NCBI RefSeq assembly: GCF_021390575.1
Contig: NZ_JAJEJQ010000001.1
Location: 310,001-374,000, forward strand
DNA length: 64,000 nt
Direction of reading: 5' to 3'
Origin: Paraburkholderia adhaesiva
GTDB lineage: Bacteria; Pseudomonadota; Gammaproteobacteria; Burkholderiales; Burkholderiaceae
Shown in pieces: positions 16,971 to 25,611 of the stretch; position 1 is the first letter of the stretch; each line of letters starts with the position of its first letter. The notes under the pieces are model-generated. The model saw nothing but the letters and a program-made list of their open reading frames with translations. It had not been told where the DNA came from and made no database searches. Made by a program: the position numbers and the translations under genes.

Positions 16971-17783
16971 ATGCAACGCAGAAATCTGATTAAAGCCCTC
17001 CTCGCCGGCATCGCCGCCACCACGCTCGCAGCCAGCTTCGGCGCCCGCGCCGAAGACCAGGTCATCAAGGTCGGCACCGTTTCCGGTCCGGACGCCAAGG
17101 TCTGGTCGGTCGTCCAGAAGGTCGCGAAGCGCGAAGGCCTGAACGTCAAGGTCATCGAGTTCAACGACTACGTTCAGCCGAACGCTGCGCTCGACGCCGG
17201 CGACCTCGACGCGAACAGCTTCCAGCATCAGCCCTATCTCGACAGCCAGGTCAAGCAACGCGGGTACAAGCTCGTGACCGCGGGCCTGACCTACATCTCG
17301 CCGATGGGCGCGTACTCGAAGAAGCTGAAGTCGCTGAACGACCTGCCGCAAGGCGCGAAGGTTGCCGTGCCGAACGATCCGTCGAACGAGAACCGCGCGC
17401 TGCTGCTCCTGCAGAGCAAGGGCGTTATCAAGTTGCGCGCGGGCGCCGGCACGAACGGCAACAACGCGACGCCGCTCGATGTTGCGGAGAATCCGAAGAA
17501 GGTGAAGCTGGTCGAACTGGACGCGGCACAACTGCCGCGCGTGCTCGGCGACGTCGATGCCGCCATCGTGAACACCAACTACGCACTTGCCGCTGGCCTG
17601 CAGCCGACGAAGGACGCGATCGCGCTGGAAGACATCCGCAGCCCGTACGCGAACGTGATCGCCGTGCGCGCCCAGGACAAGGACAAGCCCTGGGTGAAGA
17701 AGCTGGTCGCCGCTTACCAGTCGGAAGATGTGCGCCAGTACATCAAGGACGAATTCAAGGGCGCGATGGTGCCGTCGTTCTGA
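16971..17783 (+). CDS. MetQ/NlpA family ABC transporter substrate-binding protein
   Basis: A 270-residue periplasmic binding protein with a signal peptide (about residues 1-26, ending AASFGARA). Family segments include IKVGTVSGPDAKVW, DLDANSFQHQPYL (ligand-binding loop), YTSPMGAYSKK-like ISPMGAYSKKLKSL and VPNDPSNENRALLLLQ. These proteins bind methionine or related compounds for a MetNI importer. No ATPase (MetN) or permease (MetI) lies next to it, so it must use a transporter encoded elsewhere. The ATG at 16971 is chosen for the signal peptide; upstream frame is non-coding. Confidence 0.9.
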   Translation: MQRRNLIKALLAGIAATTLAASFGARAEDQVIKVGTVSGPDAKVWSVVQKVAKREGLNVKVIEFNDYVQPNAALDAGDLDANSFQHQPYLDSQVKQRGYKLVTAGLTYISPMGAYSKKLKSLNDLPQGAKVAVPNDPSNENRALLLLQSKGVIKLRAGAGTNGNNATPLDVAENPKKVKLVELDAAQLPRVLGDVDAAIVNTNYALAAGLQPTKDAIALEDIRSPYANVIAVRAQDKDKPWVKKLVAAYQSEDVRQYIKDEFKGAMVPSF

Positions 17784-17829
17784 TCGGTACTCGATCTGCA
17801 GCGTATCGCTGCATTTAGCCTTGTAGATA

Positions 17830-17862
17830 AACCGCCGCGATTTGTGTCGCGGCGGTTTTTTT
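17830..17862 (+). terminator. Intrinsic terminator after metQ
   Basis: AACCGCCGCGA (17830-17840) pairs perfectly with TCGCGGCGGTT (17847-17857) around a 6-base loop, followed by a T-run. A strong classical terminator. Confidence 0.9.
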
Positions 17863-18237
17863 ATATCTGCGAGTTTTTGCCTGCGCGGTTTCCGGCAGCG
17901 CGCATGTGCGGCGATCGCGAGGCGGATCGACTTTCGGTTCGGCGGTCTTCGCATCTGCGAGTGTGAGGTCGACGCGCTTGATGAGGCGGCTTCGGCGTTT
18001 CGCTTGCTGCGATCGGGGTGGTTCTATAGCGGTATCAATCTGGTCTTGGATGAGGGGGCGGAATCCCTCCGATCTGGTCCCATCATGCAGGCCACGTGTG
18101 TGCGTTAAGGGAAAATCCTGGTGCATGAAAGTGCCATGAAAAAGGCGATATTGGTTACGTATGTGGTTGATTTGACGGCGTATTTCTGACGGATTGAACC
18201 TGCGGCACTCTAATGTGAATTGGTCTTATTGTGGTTA
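17863..18237. other. Gap between metQ terminator and nag promoter
   Basis: About 375 bp with no supported gene. Short open frames here lack ribosome sites and have non-coding codon patterns. The 3' part (from about 18120) is more AT-rich and leads into the promoter of the GntR gene. Confidence 0.5.
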
Positions 18238-18243
18238 TATAAT
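18215..18243 (+). promoter_or_regulatory. Promoter of the nag regulator gene
   Basis: A perfect TATAAT (18238-18243) has a weak GTGAAT at -35 (18215-18220, 17-bp spacing). The -10 box is directly followed by a 16-bp palindrome, suggesting repression at the start site. Confidence 0.5.
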
Positions 18244-18244
18244 G

Positions 18245-18260
18245 GGCTCAAATTTGAGCC
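18245..18260. promoter_or_regulatory. 16-bp palindromic operator candidate
   Basis: GGCTCAAATTTGAGCC is a perfect palindrome immediately downstream of the -10 box and thus over the expected transcription start. It lies 60 bp before a GntR/UTRA regulator gene, so autoregulation by that protein is the simplest reading. Confidence 0.55.
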
Positions 18261-18320
18261 GAGTCCGGCGCACGCAGCGCCCGGACACCCCACGATCTTG
18301 CCACCTCTGGCCGGAGTCCT

Positions 18321-19055
18321 ATGGAAACCCGTTGGTCTGCCCTGATGCCCGACGCGCGCAACGTGACGCCGCTCTATCTGCAGCTTGCGCGCAACCTTGC
18401 GACGGCCATTCATTGCGGCGTGTGGTCGGCCGGCGAGGCGCTTCCTTCCGAACGCACGTTGTCGGATGCCATCGGCGTCTCGCGCATCACCGCTCGCAAG
18501 GCGATCGAACTGCTCGTGGAGCAGGGCCTGATCCGGCGTGCGCGCGGGGCGGGCAGCTTCATCACGCCGCGCGTCGAAGATCCGCTTTCCCGTCTCACCG
18601 GTTTCACGAAGAAGATGCAGCAGCGCGGCTTCACACCGGACTCGGTGTGGCTCGCGCGCGAGGTGCGCCCCGCGCATCGCGACGAGATCGTGCAACTGGG
18701 CCTGTCGCCGGGTGCGTCCGTGACGAGCCTGCGACGGTTGCGCCGCGCGGACGGCACGGTGATGGCCGTCGAACATTCGGCGCTACCGGTTTCGATCGTG
18801 CCCGACCCGCAGGCCATCGACACCTCGCTCTACACGTATCTGGAACAGCACGGCATGCCGGTGGTGCGCGCGCTGCAGCACTTTCGCGCGGTCAACGCGA
18901 CAGGCGAGATCGCCGCGCTGATGGGCGTCGAGCCGCGCGCGGCGCTGCTCGTCATTACGCGCGTGGGCTTTAGCGCCGACCAACGTGCGATCGAGCTGAC
19001 CGACACCTATTGCCGTGACGGCTACTACGACTTCGTCGCGGAACTGCGCCAGTGA
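18321..19055 (+). CDS. GntR/HutC family regulator (probable GlcNAc regulator NagR/DasR-like)
   Basis: A 244-residue regulator. The N-terminal winged helix (about residues 12-80) has the GntR signature LPSERTLSDAIGVSRITARKAIELLVEQGLI and the GAGSFI turn; the C-terminal UTRA effector domain (about 95-240) ends in ITRVGFSADQRAIELTDTYCRDGYYDF. Regulators of this type that sit next to nagA sense GlcNAc-6-P or GlcN-6-P and repress sugar uptake genes. It precedes nagA, the SIS deaminase and the PTS gene on the same strand. A palindrome over its promoter suggests autorepression. Confidence 0.88.
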   Translation: METRWSALMPDARNVTPLYLQLARNLATAIHCGVWSAGEALPSERTLSDAIGVSRITARKAIELLVEQGLIRRARGAGSFITPRVEDPLSRLTGFTKKMQQRGFTPDSVWLAREVRPAHRDEIVQLGLSPGASVTSLRRLRRADGTVMAVEHSALPVSIVPDPQAIDTSLYTYLEQHGMPVVRALQHFRAVNATGEIAALMGVEPRAALLVITRVGFSADQRAIELTDTYCRDGYYDFVAELRQ

Positions 19056-19151
19056 GTGCTCGCCACGGGAACGTAACGCCACTGACCGAATCACCTACGC
19101 GGGCCTCGACATGACGCCTTACGCTTCGTCGAAAACCATCGGAATACATTC

Positions 19152-20255
19152 ATGCTGAGCGGAAACATACTCACCCCTGAAGGCTGGATCCACGGTGACC
19201 TGTCATTCGAGAACGGGCGCATCACGTCGATCGTGGGCAGCGCGGTCGATCCCGAGAGCAATGACGCGCCGTACATCCTGCCAGGCTTCATCGACCTGCA
19301 CGTTCACGGCGGCGGCGGTGCCGACGTGATGGAGGCTGGCGACGCCATCGAAACCATCGCGCGCACCCATGCGCGCTACGGCACGACGAGTCTCCTCGCC
19401 ACTACGATGACGGCACCGCGCGACGAGCTGATGAGCGTCGTGGCCGCGCTCGGCGACGTGACGCGTTTGCGCACGCCTGGCGCTGCGCGCGTGCTCGGCG
19501 TGCATCTGGAAGGGCCGTACATCAACCCGGGCAAGCTCGGCGCGCAGCCGGATGCGGCGGTGTCGGCGGTGCTCGACGAGGTGCTCAAGTATTTGTCGAT
19601 CGCGCCAATCCACGTCGTGACCGTTGCGCCGGAGATCGCGGGTCACATCGATATCATCTCGGAGATCGCTGCACGCGGCGTGCGTGTGCAACTCGGCCAC
19701 TCGCTTGCGACCTACGACGAAGGCGTCGCCGCACTCAAGCATGGCGCGCGCGGCTTCACGCACCTCTTCAATGCGATGTCGCCGCTTCATCACCGCAATC
19801 CGGGTCTCGTCGGCGCGGCGCTCGCGCATGCCGAGTACGCTGAGATCATCCCCGATCTGCTGCACGTCCACCCCGGCGCGATCCGTGCGGCGATGCGCGC
19901 GATTCCGCGTCTCTACGTGGTCACCGACAGCACGTCGGCGACCGGCATGCCCGATGGCGAATACCGCCTCGGCAGCCAGCACGTCACCAAGTGCCTTGGC
20001 GGCGTGCGTCTGTCCGATGGCACTCTCGCCGGCAGTACGCTGACCATGGATCAGGCGCTGCGCAATCTTGTTTCGCTCGGCTTTCCGGTCGCCGACGTTT
20101 CGGCGCGACTCTCGCGCTACGCCGCCGACTATCTCGGCATCGAGGACCGTGGCCGTCTCATGCGTGGCGCGTGGGCCGACATCGTCGTGTTCGATCGTGA
20201 ATTCGCTCTCACCGCGACCTATGTCGAAGGAGAATCGATTGTCGAATATGCTTAG
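19152..20255 (+). CDS. nagA: N-acetylglucosamine-6-phosphate deacetylase
   Basis: A 367-residue amidohydrolase that removes acetate from GlcNAc-6-P. The metal site motif is LHVHGGGGAD (about residues 49-58), with later GHSLATYDEG, HLFNAMSPLHHRNPG and the catalytic-aspartate segment VTDSTSATGMPDGEY. Length and motifs match the family. The 3' end overlaps the next gene by 17 bases, so the two enzymes are translationally linked; products pass straight to the deaminase. Confidence 0.95.
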   Translation: MLSGNILTPEGWIHGDLSFENGRITSIVGSAVDPESNDAPYILPGFIDLHVHGGGGADVMEAGDAIETIARTHARYGTTSLLATTMTAPRDELMSVVAALGDVTRLRTPGAARVLGVHLEGPYINPGKLGAQPDAAVSAVLDEVLKYLSIAPIHVVTVAPEIAGHIDIISEIAARGVRVQLGHSLATYDEGVAALKHGARGFTHLFNAMSPLHHRNPGLVGAALAHAEYAEIIPDLLHVHPGAIRAAMRAIPRLYVVTDSTSATGMPDGEYRLGSQHVTKCLGGVRLSDGTLAGSTLTMDQALRNLVSLGFPVADVSARLSRYAADYLGIEDRGRLMRGAWADIVVFDREFALTATYVEGESIVEYA

Positions 20256-21255
20256 AGAAGCGCTGGCTGCGTCCAGCGTCGTCGCCGCACAACTCGGGGA
20301 TACTTCGCGCGTCGAAGCGCTCGCGCGAGCGCTCGACGCCGAGCCGCGCCAGGTGGTGCTCACCGTCGCGCGCGGCAGTTCGGACCACGCGGCGAGCTAT
20401 TTCGCCGCGCTCACGATGAGCCGAACCGGCATACCGGTCGCTTCGCTTCCGATGTCGGTCGCCACGCTCCAGCAGGCACCCTTACGCGTTCGCGGCCAGT
20501 TTGCCCTTGCTTTCTCCCAATCGGGCAGGAGTCCTGATCTCGTCGCAACGATGCGCGTGCTGCGCGAAGCCGGCGCGCTCACGGCGGCCGCGGTCAACGT
20601 GCCGGGCTCGCCGCTCGCGGATGCCGCCGGTATCGAGCTGCCGCTGCTCGCCGGACCGGAACTGAGCGTCGCGGCAACGAAGAGCTATATCGCGATGCTC
20701 GCGCTCTCGGCGCAACTGGTTGCGTTCTGGCAGCGCGACGCTGCGTTCGTCGATGCGCTGCGCGCGCTGCCCGACGCGCTCGACCGTGCGGGCACGCTCG
20801 ACTGGTCGCGGGCCGTGGACGAACTGCGCGACGTGTCGCAGATGATCGTGATCGGCCGCGGCGCGGGGCTCGCCATCGCGCAGGAAGCGGCGCTCAAGCT
20901 CAAGGAAACCTCGGGTATCCAGGCCGAGGCGTTTTCGAGTGCCGAGGTGCGTCACGGGCCGATGGAATTGATCGACCGCGACTACCCCCTGCTCGTGTTC
21001 GCGCCACGCGGACCCGAGCAGGCAGGTCTGATCGAGTTCGCCGACGACATGACGAAGCGCGGCGCCCGCGTGCTGCTCGCCGCGCCCGCCGACGTGCCCA
21101 ACGCGACGCTGCCGCTCGTGAGCACCGCTGATCCGGCACTCGATCCCGTCGCTGCGATTCTGACCTTCTACGTGATGGCGGCGGGTCTTGCCGCCGCGCG
21201 CGGCCGCAACCCCGATGTGCCGCGTTACCTGAACAAAATCACCGAAACCCGCTAG
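20239..21255 (+). CDS. SIS domain glucosamine-6-phosphate deaminase (NagB-II type)
   Basis: A 338-residue protein with two SIS domains and no glutaminase domain. Motifs ARGSSDHAASYFAAL, AFSQSGRSPDLVATM, GPELSVAATKSYIAMLA and ETSGIQAEAFSSAEVRHGPMEL are those of the GlmS isomerase half. Such proteins next to nagA act as GlcN-6-P deaminases that feed fructose-6-P to glycolysis; there is no classical nagB here. I chose the TTG at 20239 because AAGGAG (20227-20232) is 6 bases upstream; ATG 20248 is the alternative, too far from that site. Confidence 0.85.
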   Translation: MSNMLREALAASSVVAAQLGDTSRVEALARALDAEPRQVVLTVARGSSDHAASYFAALTMSRTGIPVASLPMSVATLQQAPLRVRGQFALAFSQSGRSPDLVATMRVLREAGALTAAAVNVPGSPLADAAGIELPLLAGPELSVAATKSYIAMLALSAQLVAFWQRDAAFVDALRALPDALDRAGTLDWSRAVDELRDVSQMIVIGRGAGLAIAQEAALKLKETSGIQAEAFSSAEVRHGPMELIDRDYPLLVFAPRGPEQAGLIEFADDMTKRGARVLLAAPADVPNATLPLVSTADPALDPVAAILTFYVMAAGLAAARGRNPDVPRYLNKITETR

Positions 21256-21293
21256 ATTACGAGGTTGCAGGAACGCTTTGGGAGTTCCGTCTG

Positions 21294-23888
21294 ATGAATC
21301 CGGTTCATCAGGTTCAATCGTTTCAATCTGCAGCGGGTGACATCACGCTCGTCTCGCCGCTCACCGGCACAGTCGTGCCGCTCGCCGACGTGCCCGATCC
21401 GGTGTTCTCGGAGGGCTTGTTCGGTGACGGAATCGCCGTCGACCCGCTCGTCGGGCGGCTAGTCGCGCCGTGTGACGGCATCGTCATGCACCTCGCGCGA
21501 ACGGGTCACGCCGTCACGCTGCAGACCGCCGAAGGCGCGCAGGTGCTCGTGCATATCGGCATCGATACGCTCGAGCTGCACGGCAAGGGCTTCCACCCGA
21601 AGGTCGCGCAGCGTGCGCAGGTGCGCCGAGGTGATCTGCTGATCGCATTCGATCTCGACGTCATCGCGAGCGAGGCGCCTAGTCTTGTCTCGGTCGTGGC
21701 AATCGCGAACTCCGATGCGTTCGAAGTTGTTGCGCGCACGCAAGCGGACAGCGTCGAGGCGGGTGTCTCGCCGCTGCTCGTATTGCGCTTGCGCGAAGGC
21801 GCCGAGCCGCCCGCGGGCGACGCGTGTCCCGTCGAGACTGAAGCACGCAGGAATGTCACCCTCACGCACGCAGGCGGCCTGCACGCGAGGCCCGCCGCGA
21901 GGGCGCGCGAGGCCATACGCAGTTTCGACGCGCGCGTGGAAGTGCGCTACGGCGAGCGTAAGGCCGCCATCGAGAGTGTGATTGGCCTGCTCGCGCTCGG
22001 CGCGGGCGAGGGGGCGACGGTCGAACTGGTCGGCATCGGCCACGACGCGCAGAAGGCCGTCGACGCAGCCGCCAACGAACTGACGCGCGAAGCGCCGGGA
22101 GAGGGCGGCGAAACGCCTGCGCGGCGGCTCTCGCCTGCGCCGCGCGCGGCGCTCGCGCCCGCACAGCAGACAGCGGCAGCGAAAGAACCTTCGCGTACGC
22201 TCTCGGGCGTGTGTGCTGCGCCTGGTATCGCAGTCGGCACATTCGTGCGCTGGCATGATGCGGCCATCACCCCGCCCGAGCTTGCGAGCGGCGGCCCGGC
22301 GTCGGAGAACCAGGCGCTCGACAAGGCCATTGCCACCGTCGATGAAGAACTGAACACCAACGTGCGCGCCGCATCGCAACGCGGTGCGACGGGCGAAGCG
22401 GGGATCTTCACGATGCATCGTGCCCTGCTCGAAGACCCGACGCTCTTCGACGCCGCTCGCCACCTCATCAGCCTCGGCAAGAGCGCGGGCTACGCCTTGC
22501 ACGAAGCTATCCGCGCTCAGATTGAAGTGCTCGGCAAGGTCGACGATCCGCTGCTCGCGGAACGTGCCGCCGACCTGCGCGACATCGAAAAGCGCGTACT
22601 GCGCGCGCTCGGCTATGCGAACACGGCGGCGCGCGCACTGTCCGAAGAAACCGTGCTCGCCGCAGACGAATTCACGCCGTCCGATCTCGCGTCACTGGAC
22701 CGCACGCACGTTATGGCGCTCGTGATGGCGCGCGGCGGTGCGACCTCGCACGCAGCGATCATCGCGCGCCAGGCGGGCATTGCGGCACTCGTCGCGATTG
22801 GAGATGGGCTGCACGCGATTCCCGAGGGCACGCAGGTCATCGTGAACGCGGACGAGGGCCGCCTTTTGTGGGCGCCGCGGCCGGCCGACATCGAGCGTGC
22901 ACGCGCGGCGCGTCAGCGTCTTGCGCGAGTGCGTGAAGCCGACCGCAGTGCGTCACAGCAGCGAGCGGTGACGCGCGATGGCCGCGCGATCGAAGTGGCG
23001 GCGAACATCGCGACACTCGAAGACGCACACGCTGCCATCGAAAACGGCGCGGACGCCGTGGGCCTTTTGCGCACCGAATTGATGTTCATCCACCGCAAGA
23101 CGGCGCCGACGGTCGAAGAGCATCGCGAAAGCTATCAGGCGATCGTCGACGCGCTGGCGGGCCGCACGGCGATCATCCGCACGCTCGACGTGGGCGCCGA
23201 CAAGGAGGTCGATTACCTGACGCTGCCGCCCGAGCCGAATCCGGCGCTCGGATTGCGCGGCATCCGTCTCGCGCAAGTGCGCCCGGATCTGCTCGACGAT
23301 CAGTTGCGCGGCCTCGTTGCTGTGCGTCCGGAGGAGGCCGTGCGCATCATGCTGCCGATGGTCACCGATGCTGGCGAAGTTGTGCGAGTGCGCGAGCGCA
23401 TCGACGCCATCTCGCGCGAGCTGGGTCGCACCGCGCCGATCGAAGTGGGCGTGATGATCGAGGTGCCGTCGGCAGCGTTGCTCGCCGATCAGATCGCGGA
23501 GCACGCGGATTTTCTGTCCCTCGGCACAAACGACCTGACGCAGTACACCCTCGCGATGGACCGTGGCCGTCCGGACTTCGCAGCGCAGGCGGACGGGCTG
23601 CATCCGGCCGTGTTGCGCCTCATCGCGGCGACGGTGCAAGGGGCCGAAAAGCATGGCAAGTGGGTCGGCGTTTGTGGTGCGCTCGCTGGCGATCTGGTGG
23701 CCGTGCCGCTGCTCGTTGGGCTCGGCGTGACAGAGTTGTCCGTTGATCCCGGTGCTGTGCCGGCCGTCAAGGCGCGCGTGCGCACCCTCGACTGGCAACT
23801 GTGCCACGAACGCGCGCAGGAGGCGCTCGCACTCGAATCGGCGCAGGCCGTGCGCACCGCGAGTCGCAGCAACTGGCCGCTCGAATAA
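21294..23888 (+). CDS. Fused PTS protein EIIA(Glc-type)-HPr-Enzyme I
   Basis: An 864-residue multiphosphoryl transfer protein. Residues about 10-165 are an EIIA(Crr-type) domain with His72 and the phospho-acceptor His87 in VLVHIGIDT. Residues about 183-270 are HPr, with His197 in GGLHARPAA and a Ser at 228 in IESVIGLL, spaced 31 residues apart like His15 and Ser46 of HPr. From about 300 to 860 is Enzyme I, with the phosphohistidine His486 in GGATSHAAI and the PEP site GTNDLTQYTLAMDRG. It moves phosphate from PEP to an EIIBC permease, by context for GlcNAc. The permease gene normally expected next (nagE) is not found here. Confidence 0.93.
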   Translation: MNPVHQVQSFQSAAGDITLVSPLTGTVVPLADVPDPVFSEGLFGDGIAVDPLVGRLVAPCDGIVMHLARTGHAVTLQTAEGAQVLVHIGIDTLELHGKGFHPKVAQRAQVRRGDLLIAFDLDVIASEAPSLVSVVAIANSDAFEVVARTQADSVEAGVSPLLVLRLREGAEPPAGDACPVETEARRNVTLTHAGGLHARPAARAREAIRSFDARVEVRYGERKAAIESVIGLLALGAGEGATVELVGIGHDAQKAVDAAANELTREAPGEGGETPARRLSPAPRAALAPAQQTAAAKEPSRTLSGVCAAPGIAVGTFVRWHDAAITPPELASGGPASENQALDKAIATVDEELNTNVRAASQRGATGEAGIFTMHRALLEDPTLFDAARHLISLGKSAGYALHEAIRAQIEVLGKVDDPLLAERAADLRDIEKRVLRALGYANTAARALSEETVLAADEFTPSDLASLDRTHVMALVMARGGATSHAAIIARQAGIAALVAIGDGLHAIPEGTQVIVNADEGRLLWAPRPADIERARAARQRLARVREADRSASQQRAVTRDGRAIEVAANIATLEDAHAAIENGADAVGLLRTELMFIHRKTAPTVEEHRESYQAIVDALAGRTAIIRTLDVGADKEVDYLTLPPEPNPALGLRGIRLAQVRPDLLDDQLRGLVAVRPEEAVRIMLPMVTDAGEVVRVRERIDAISRELGRTAPIEVGVMIEVPSAALLADQIAEHADFLSLGTNDLTQYTLAMDRGRPDFAAQADGLHPAVLRLIAATVQGAEKHGKWVGVCGALAGDLVAVPLLVGLGVTELSVDPGAVPAVKARVRTLDWQLCHERAQEALALESAQAVRTASRSNWPLE

Positions 23889-23947
23889 ACGACAGCGCGA
23901 AAAACGCCCGTTGTGCAGGCGGGTCTCTGGCCAGTCACGTTTGCCTG

Positions 23948-23980
23948 GCAAAAAAACGGAGCCGAGGCGCCGTTTTTTTC
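23948..23980 (+). terminator. Intrinsic terminator after the PTS gene
   Basis: A poly-A/CGG arm (about 23949-23963) pairs with GGCGCCG plus a run of seven T (to 23979), with one A-G mismatch in the stem. It separates the nag operon from the following accessory segment. Confidence 0.8.
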
Positions 23981-24162
23981 GGTTCATCGCAGATCTCAGG
24001 GGAGACCGCTTGTGGACAAGCTGTGGTCGGCAAGAAGCTGACATTCACCGGTGCCGTTATCCATCGGTACCGACGTCCGCTCTAGATCAGCAAATTGCCG
24101 CCCGAAATCCGGCAACCCGGTCGGTGAAGCTCAGCGGCAAAGTTTGTCTGCGCAAACACCTA

Positions 24163-24191
24163 CCAGAAATGTGCGGTACCGCTCATTCTGG
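24163..24191. repeat. Long imperfect palindrome before the TauE gene
   Basis: The centre GCGGTACCGC (24173-24182) is a perfect palindrome. Its arms CCAG-A-AATG (24163-24171) and CATT-CTGG (24184-24191) pair with one bulged A and one T-T mismatch. It may be an operator or a hairpin. Confidence 0.5.
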
Positions 24192-24224
24192 AGTTAAGTT
24201 GAAAGTTGTGTGATCTATCACGTT

Positions 24225-24288
24225 GAGGCAGACCTTTCTCAAGGCAGACCTTTCTCAAGGCAGACCTTCCTCAAGACAGACCTTCCTC
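24225..24288 (+). repeat. Four tandem 16-bp repeats
   Basis: Four contiguous copies of the unit AAGGCAGACCTTTCTC occupy 24225-24240, 24241-24256, 24257-24272 and 24273-24288, with one base change in copies 1 and 3 and two in copy 4. There is no spacer, so this is a minisatellite-like array, not a CRISPR. It ends about 110 bp before the TauE gene start. Confidence 0.9.
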
Positions 24289-24397
24289 TCTTCGTGGCCG
24301 TACTGCGCATACGGAATCGGCGAGCCTGCCGATGCAGCACCAACGGAGCCGAAAACGCCGGGTTCTTCCGGGAGTGCACCTGACTGGGGGCACAGTG

Positions 24398-25273
24398 ATG
24401 GATGTTGATCCACAGGCAGAGCAGGAACGCGTTGCGGCTTCGGCTCTTGCATCGAGCACGGCATCCAGCTGGCGTGCCTGGCAAATCAAGCTTCAATGGT
24501 CGGTACTTATAGCTGTCACTGCGCTTTGCCTCGCGTTGTCCAGGCAGGGCGGTGTAAAGCCTGTTGTCATCTGTGCTATTTTTCTGGCGTCCGCCGTTTC
24601 CAGCATCGCGGGATTCGCCTTCTCCGCCGTTTGCGGCGCCATGCTTTTCCATATTTCCCTCGACCCCGTGCAGATCGTCCAGATCATGATCGTCTGCAGT
24701 ATCGCCAACCAGTCAGCGATGGTCTGGTCACTGAGAAGAGAAGTCCGCTGGCGAGAGCTTGCCGTTTTCCTGATTGGCGGCGCTTTCGGTTTGCCAGTTG
24801 GCATAACGGTTTTGTTGAAGCTGGATCGTCATGTCTACACGCATGTACTTGGTGTGTTTCTAGTCACTTACGGTGCCTACATGCTTGTCCGCAAGCCTTT
24901 GGTGATCCGCAGCCAAAAGATGACCTTCGATGTCCTCGCCGGACTTCTCGGGGGAATCACGGGCGGTGCCGCCGGGTTTCCCGGGGCATTCGTCACCATC
25001 TGGTGCGGTTTCAAGGGGTGGAGCAAGGAGCGCCAGCGTGCCATGTTCCAGCCGTTCATTTTGATCATGCAGGTAGCCGCGCTCGCAACGATCAGTCTGT
25101 TGCGACATTCTGCCGGCGAGGTTGGGTTCGAGCCTGGGAATCTGCTCGCCATACCCGCTGCCCTTCTCGGAACCGCTGTGGGCATGACGCTCTACAAGCG
25201 GCTTTCAGACCATCATTTCGCGCGCGCCGTGAATGTGTTGTTGATCGTCTCGGGGATCAGCTACCTGGCGTAG
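24398..25273 (+). CDS. TauE/SafE family sulfite/sulfoacetate-type exporter (DUF81)
   Basis: A protein of about 291 residues with eight or so membrane helices in two related halves. The family glycine-rich turns are seen as SIAGFAFSAVCGAML in the first half and GITGGAAGFPGAFVTIWCGFKG in the second. TauE/SafE proteins export sulfite, sulfoacetate or other small organic anions; the substrate here is unknown. The ATG at 24398 is chosen because a G-rich site lies about 8 bases upstream; the frame is open to 24332. Codon use and GC look less extreme than in neighbouring core genes, consistent with an accessory gene. Confidence 0.8.
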   Translation: MDVDPQAEQERVAASALASSTASSWRAWQIKLQWSVLIAVTALCLALSRQGGVKPVVICAIFLASAVSSIAGFAFSAVCGAMLFHISLDPVQIVQIMIVCSIANQSAMVWSLRREVRWRELAVFLIGGAFGLPVGITVLLKLDRHVYTHVLGVFLVTYGAYMLVRKPLVIRSQKMTFDVLAGLLGGITGGAAGFPGAFVTIWCGFKGWSKERQRAMFQPFILIMQVAALATISLLRHSAGEVGFEPGNLLAIPAALLGTAVGMTLYKRLSDHHFARAVNVLLIVSGISYLA

Positions 25274-25611
25274 TTGAACCTTCGCGCGGTGCAATTGCTG
25301 CTCAAGCCTTTGACGCTTGAAAGCACAGTCCGATCTCTGCGAGTGGCAAGAGTGCGGCGCGGATTCAACCTGTCGATGCCATTCGCGTGAGATGCTGGCC
25401 AAAGACGATCGTCGCACTCGGTCGTGGAACGCAGTTCGGCCAGGAGCGTCATTCGCACGCACCGTCGCTCGAACATTGAAACGTCGGCTCCGCCCGGCAA
25501 ACGGCCATCCGCTGGCTCGCGGTCGCTGTATTCTTTGTTTCGACGCATGCCATGGGTCAAGCGCCGTTCGCTTGACGGATCGAGCAGCGTGATAGACCGG
25601 GAGACGCAGCG
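25274..25611. other. Gap between TauE and FAD oxidoreductase genes
   Basis: About 340 bp in which I see no gene, terminator or clear promoter. Base composition is lower in GC than in the core regions. Confidence 0.45.

Noticed and set aside
24225..24288. CRISPR array
   Set aside because: Repeats are contiguous 16-mers without spacers and no cas gene is nearby.
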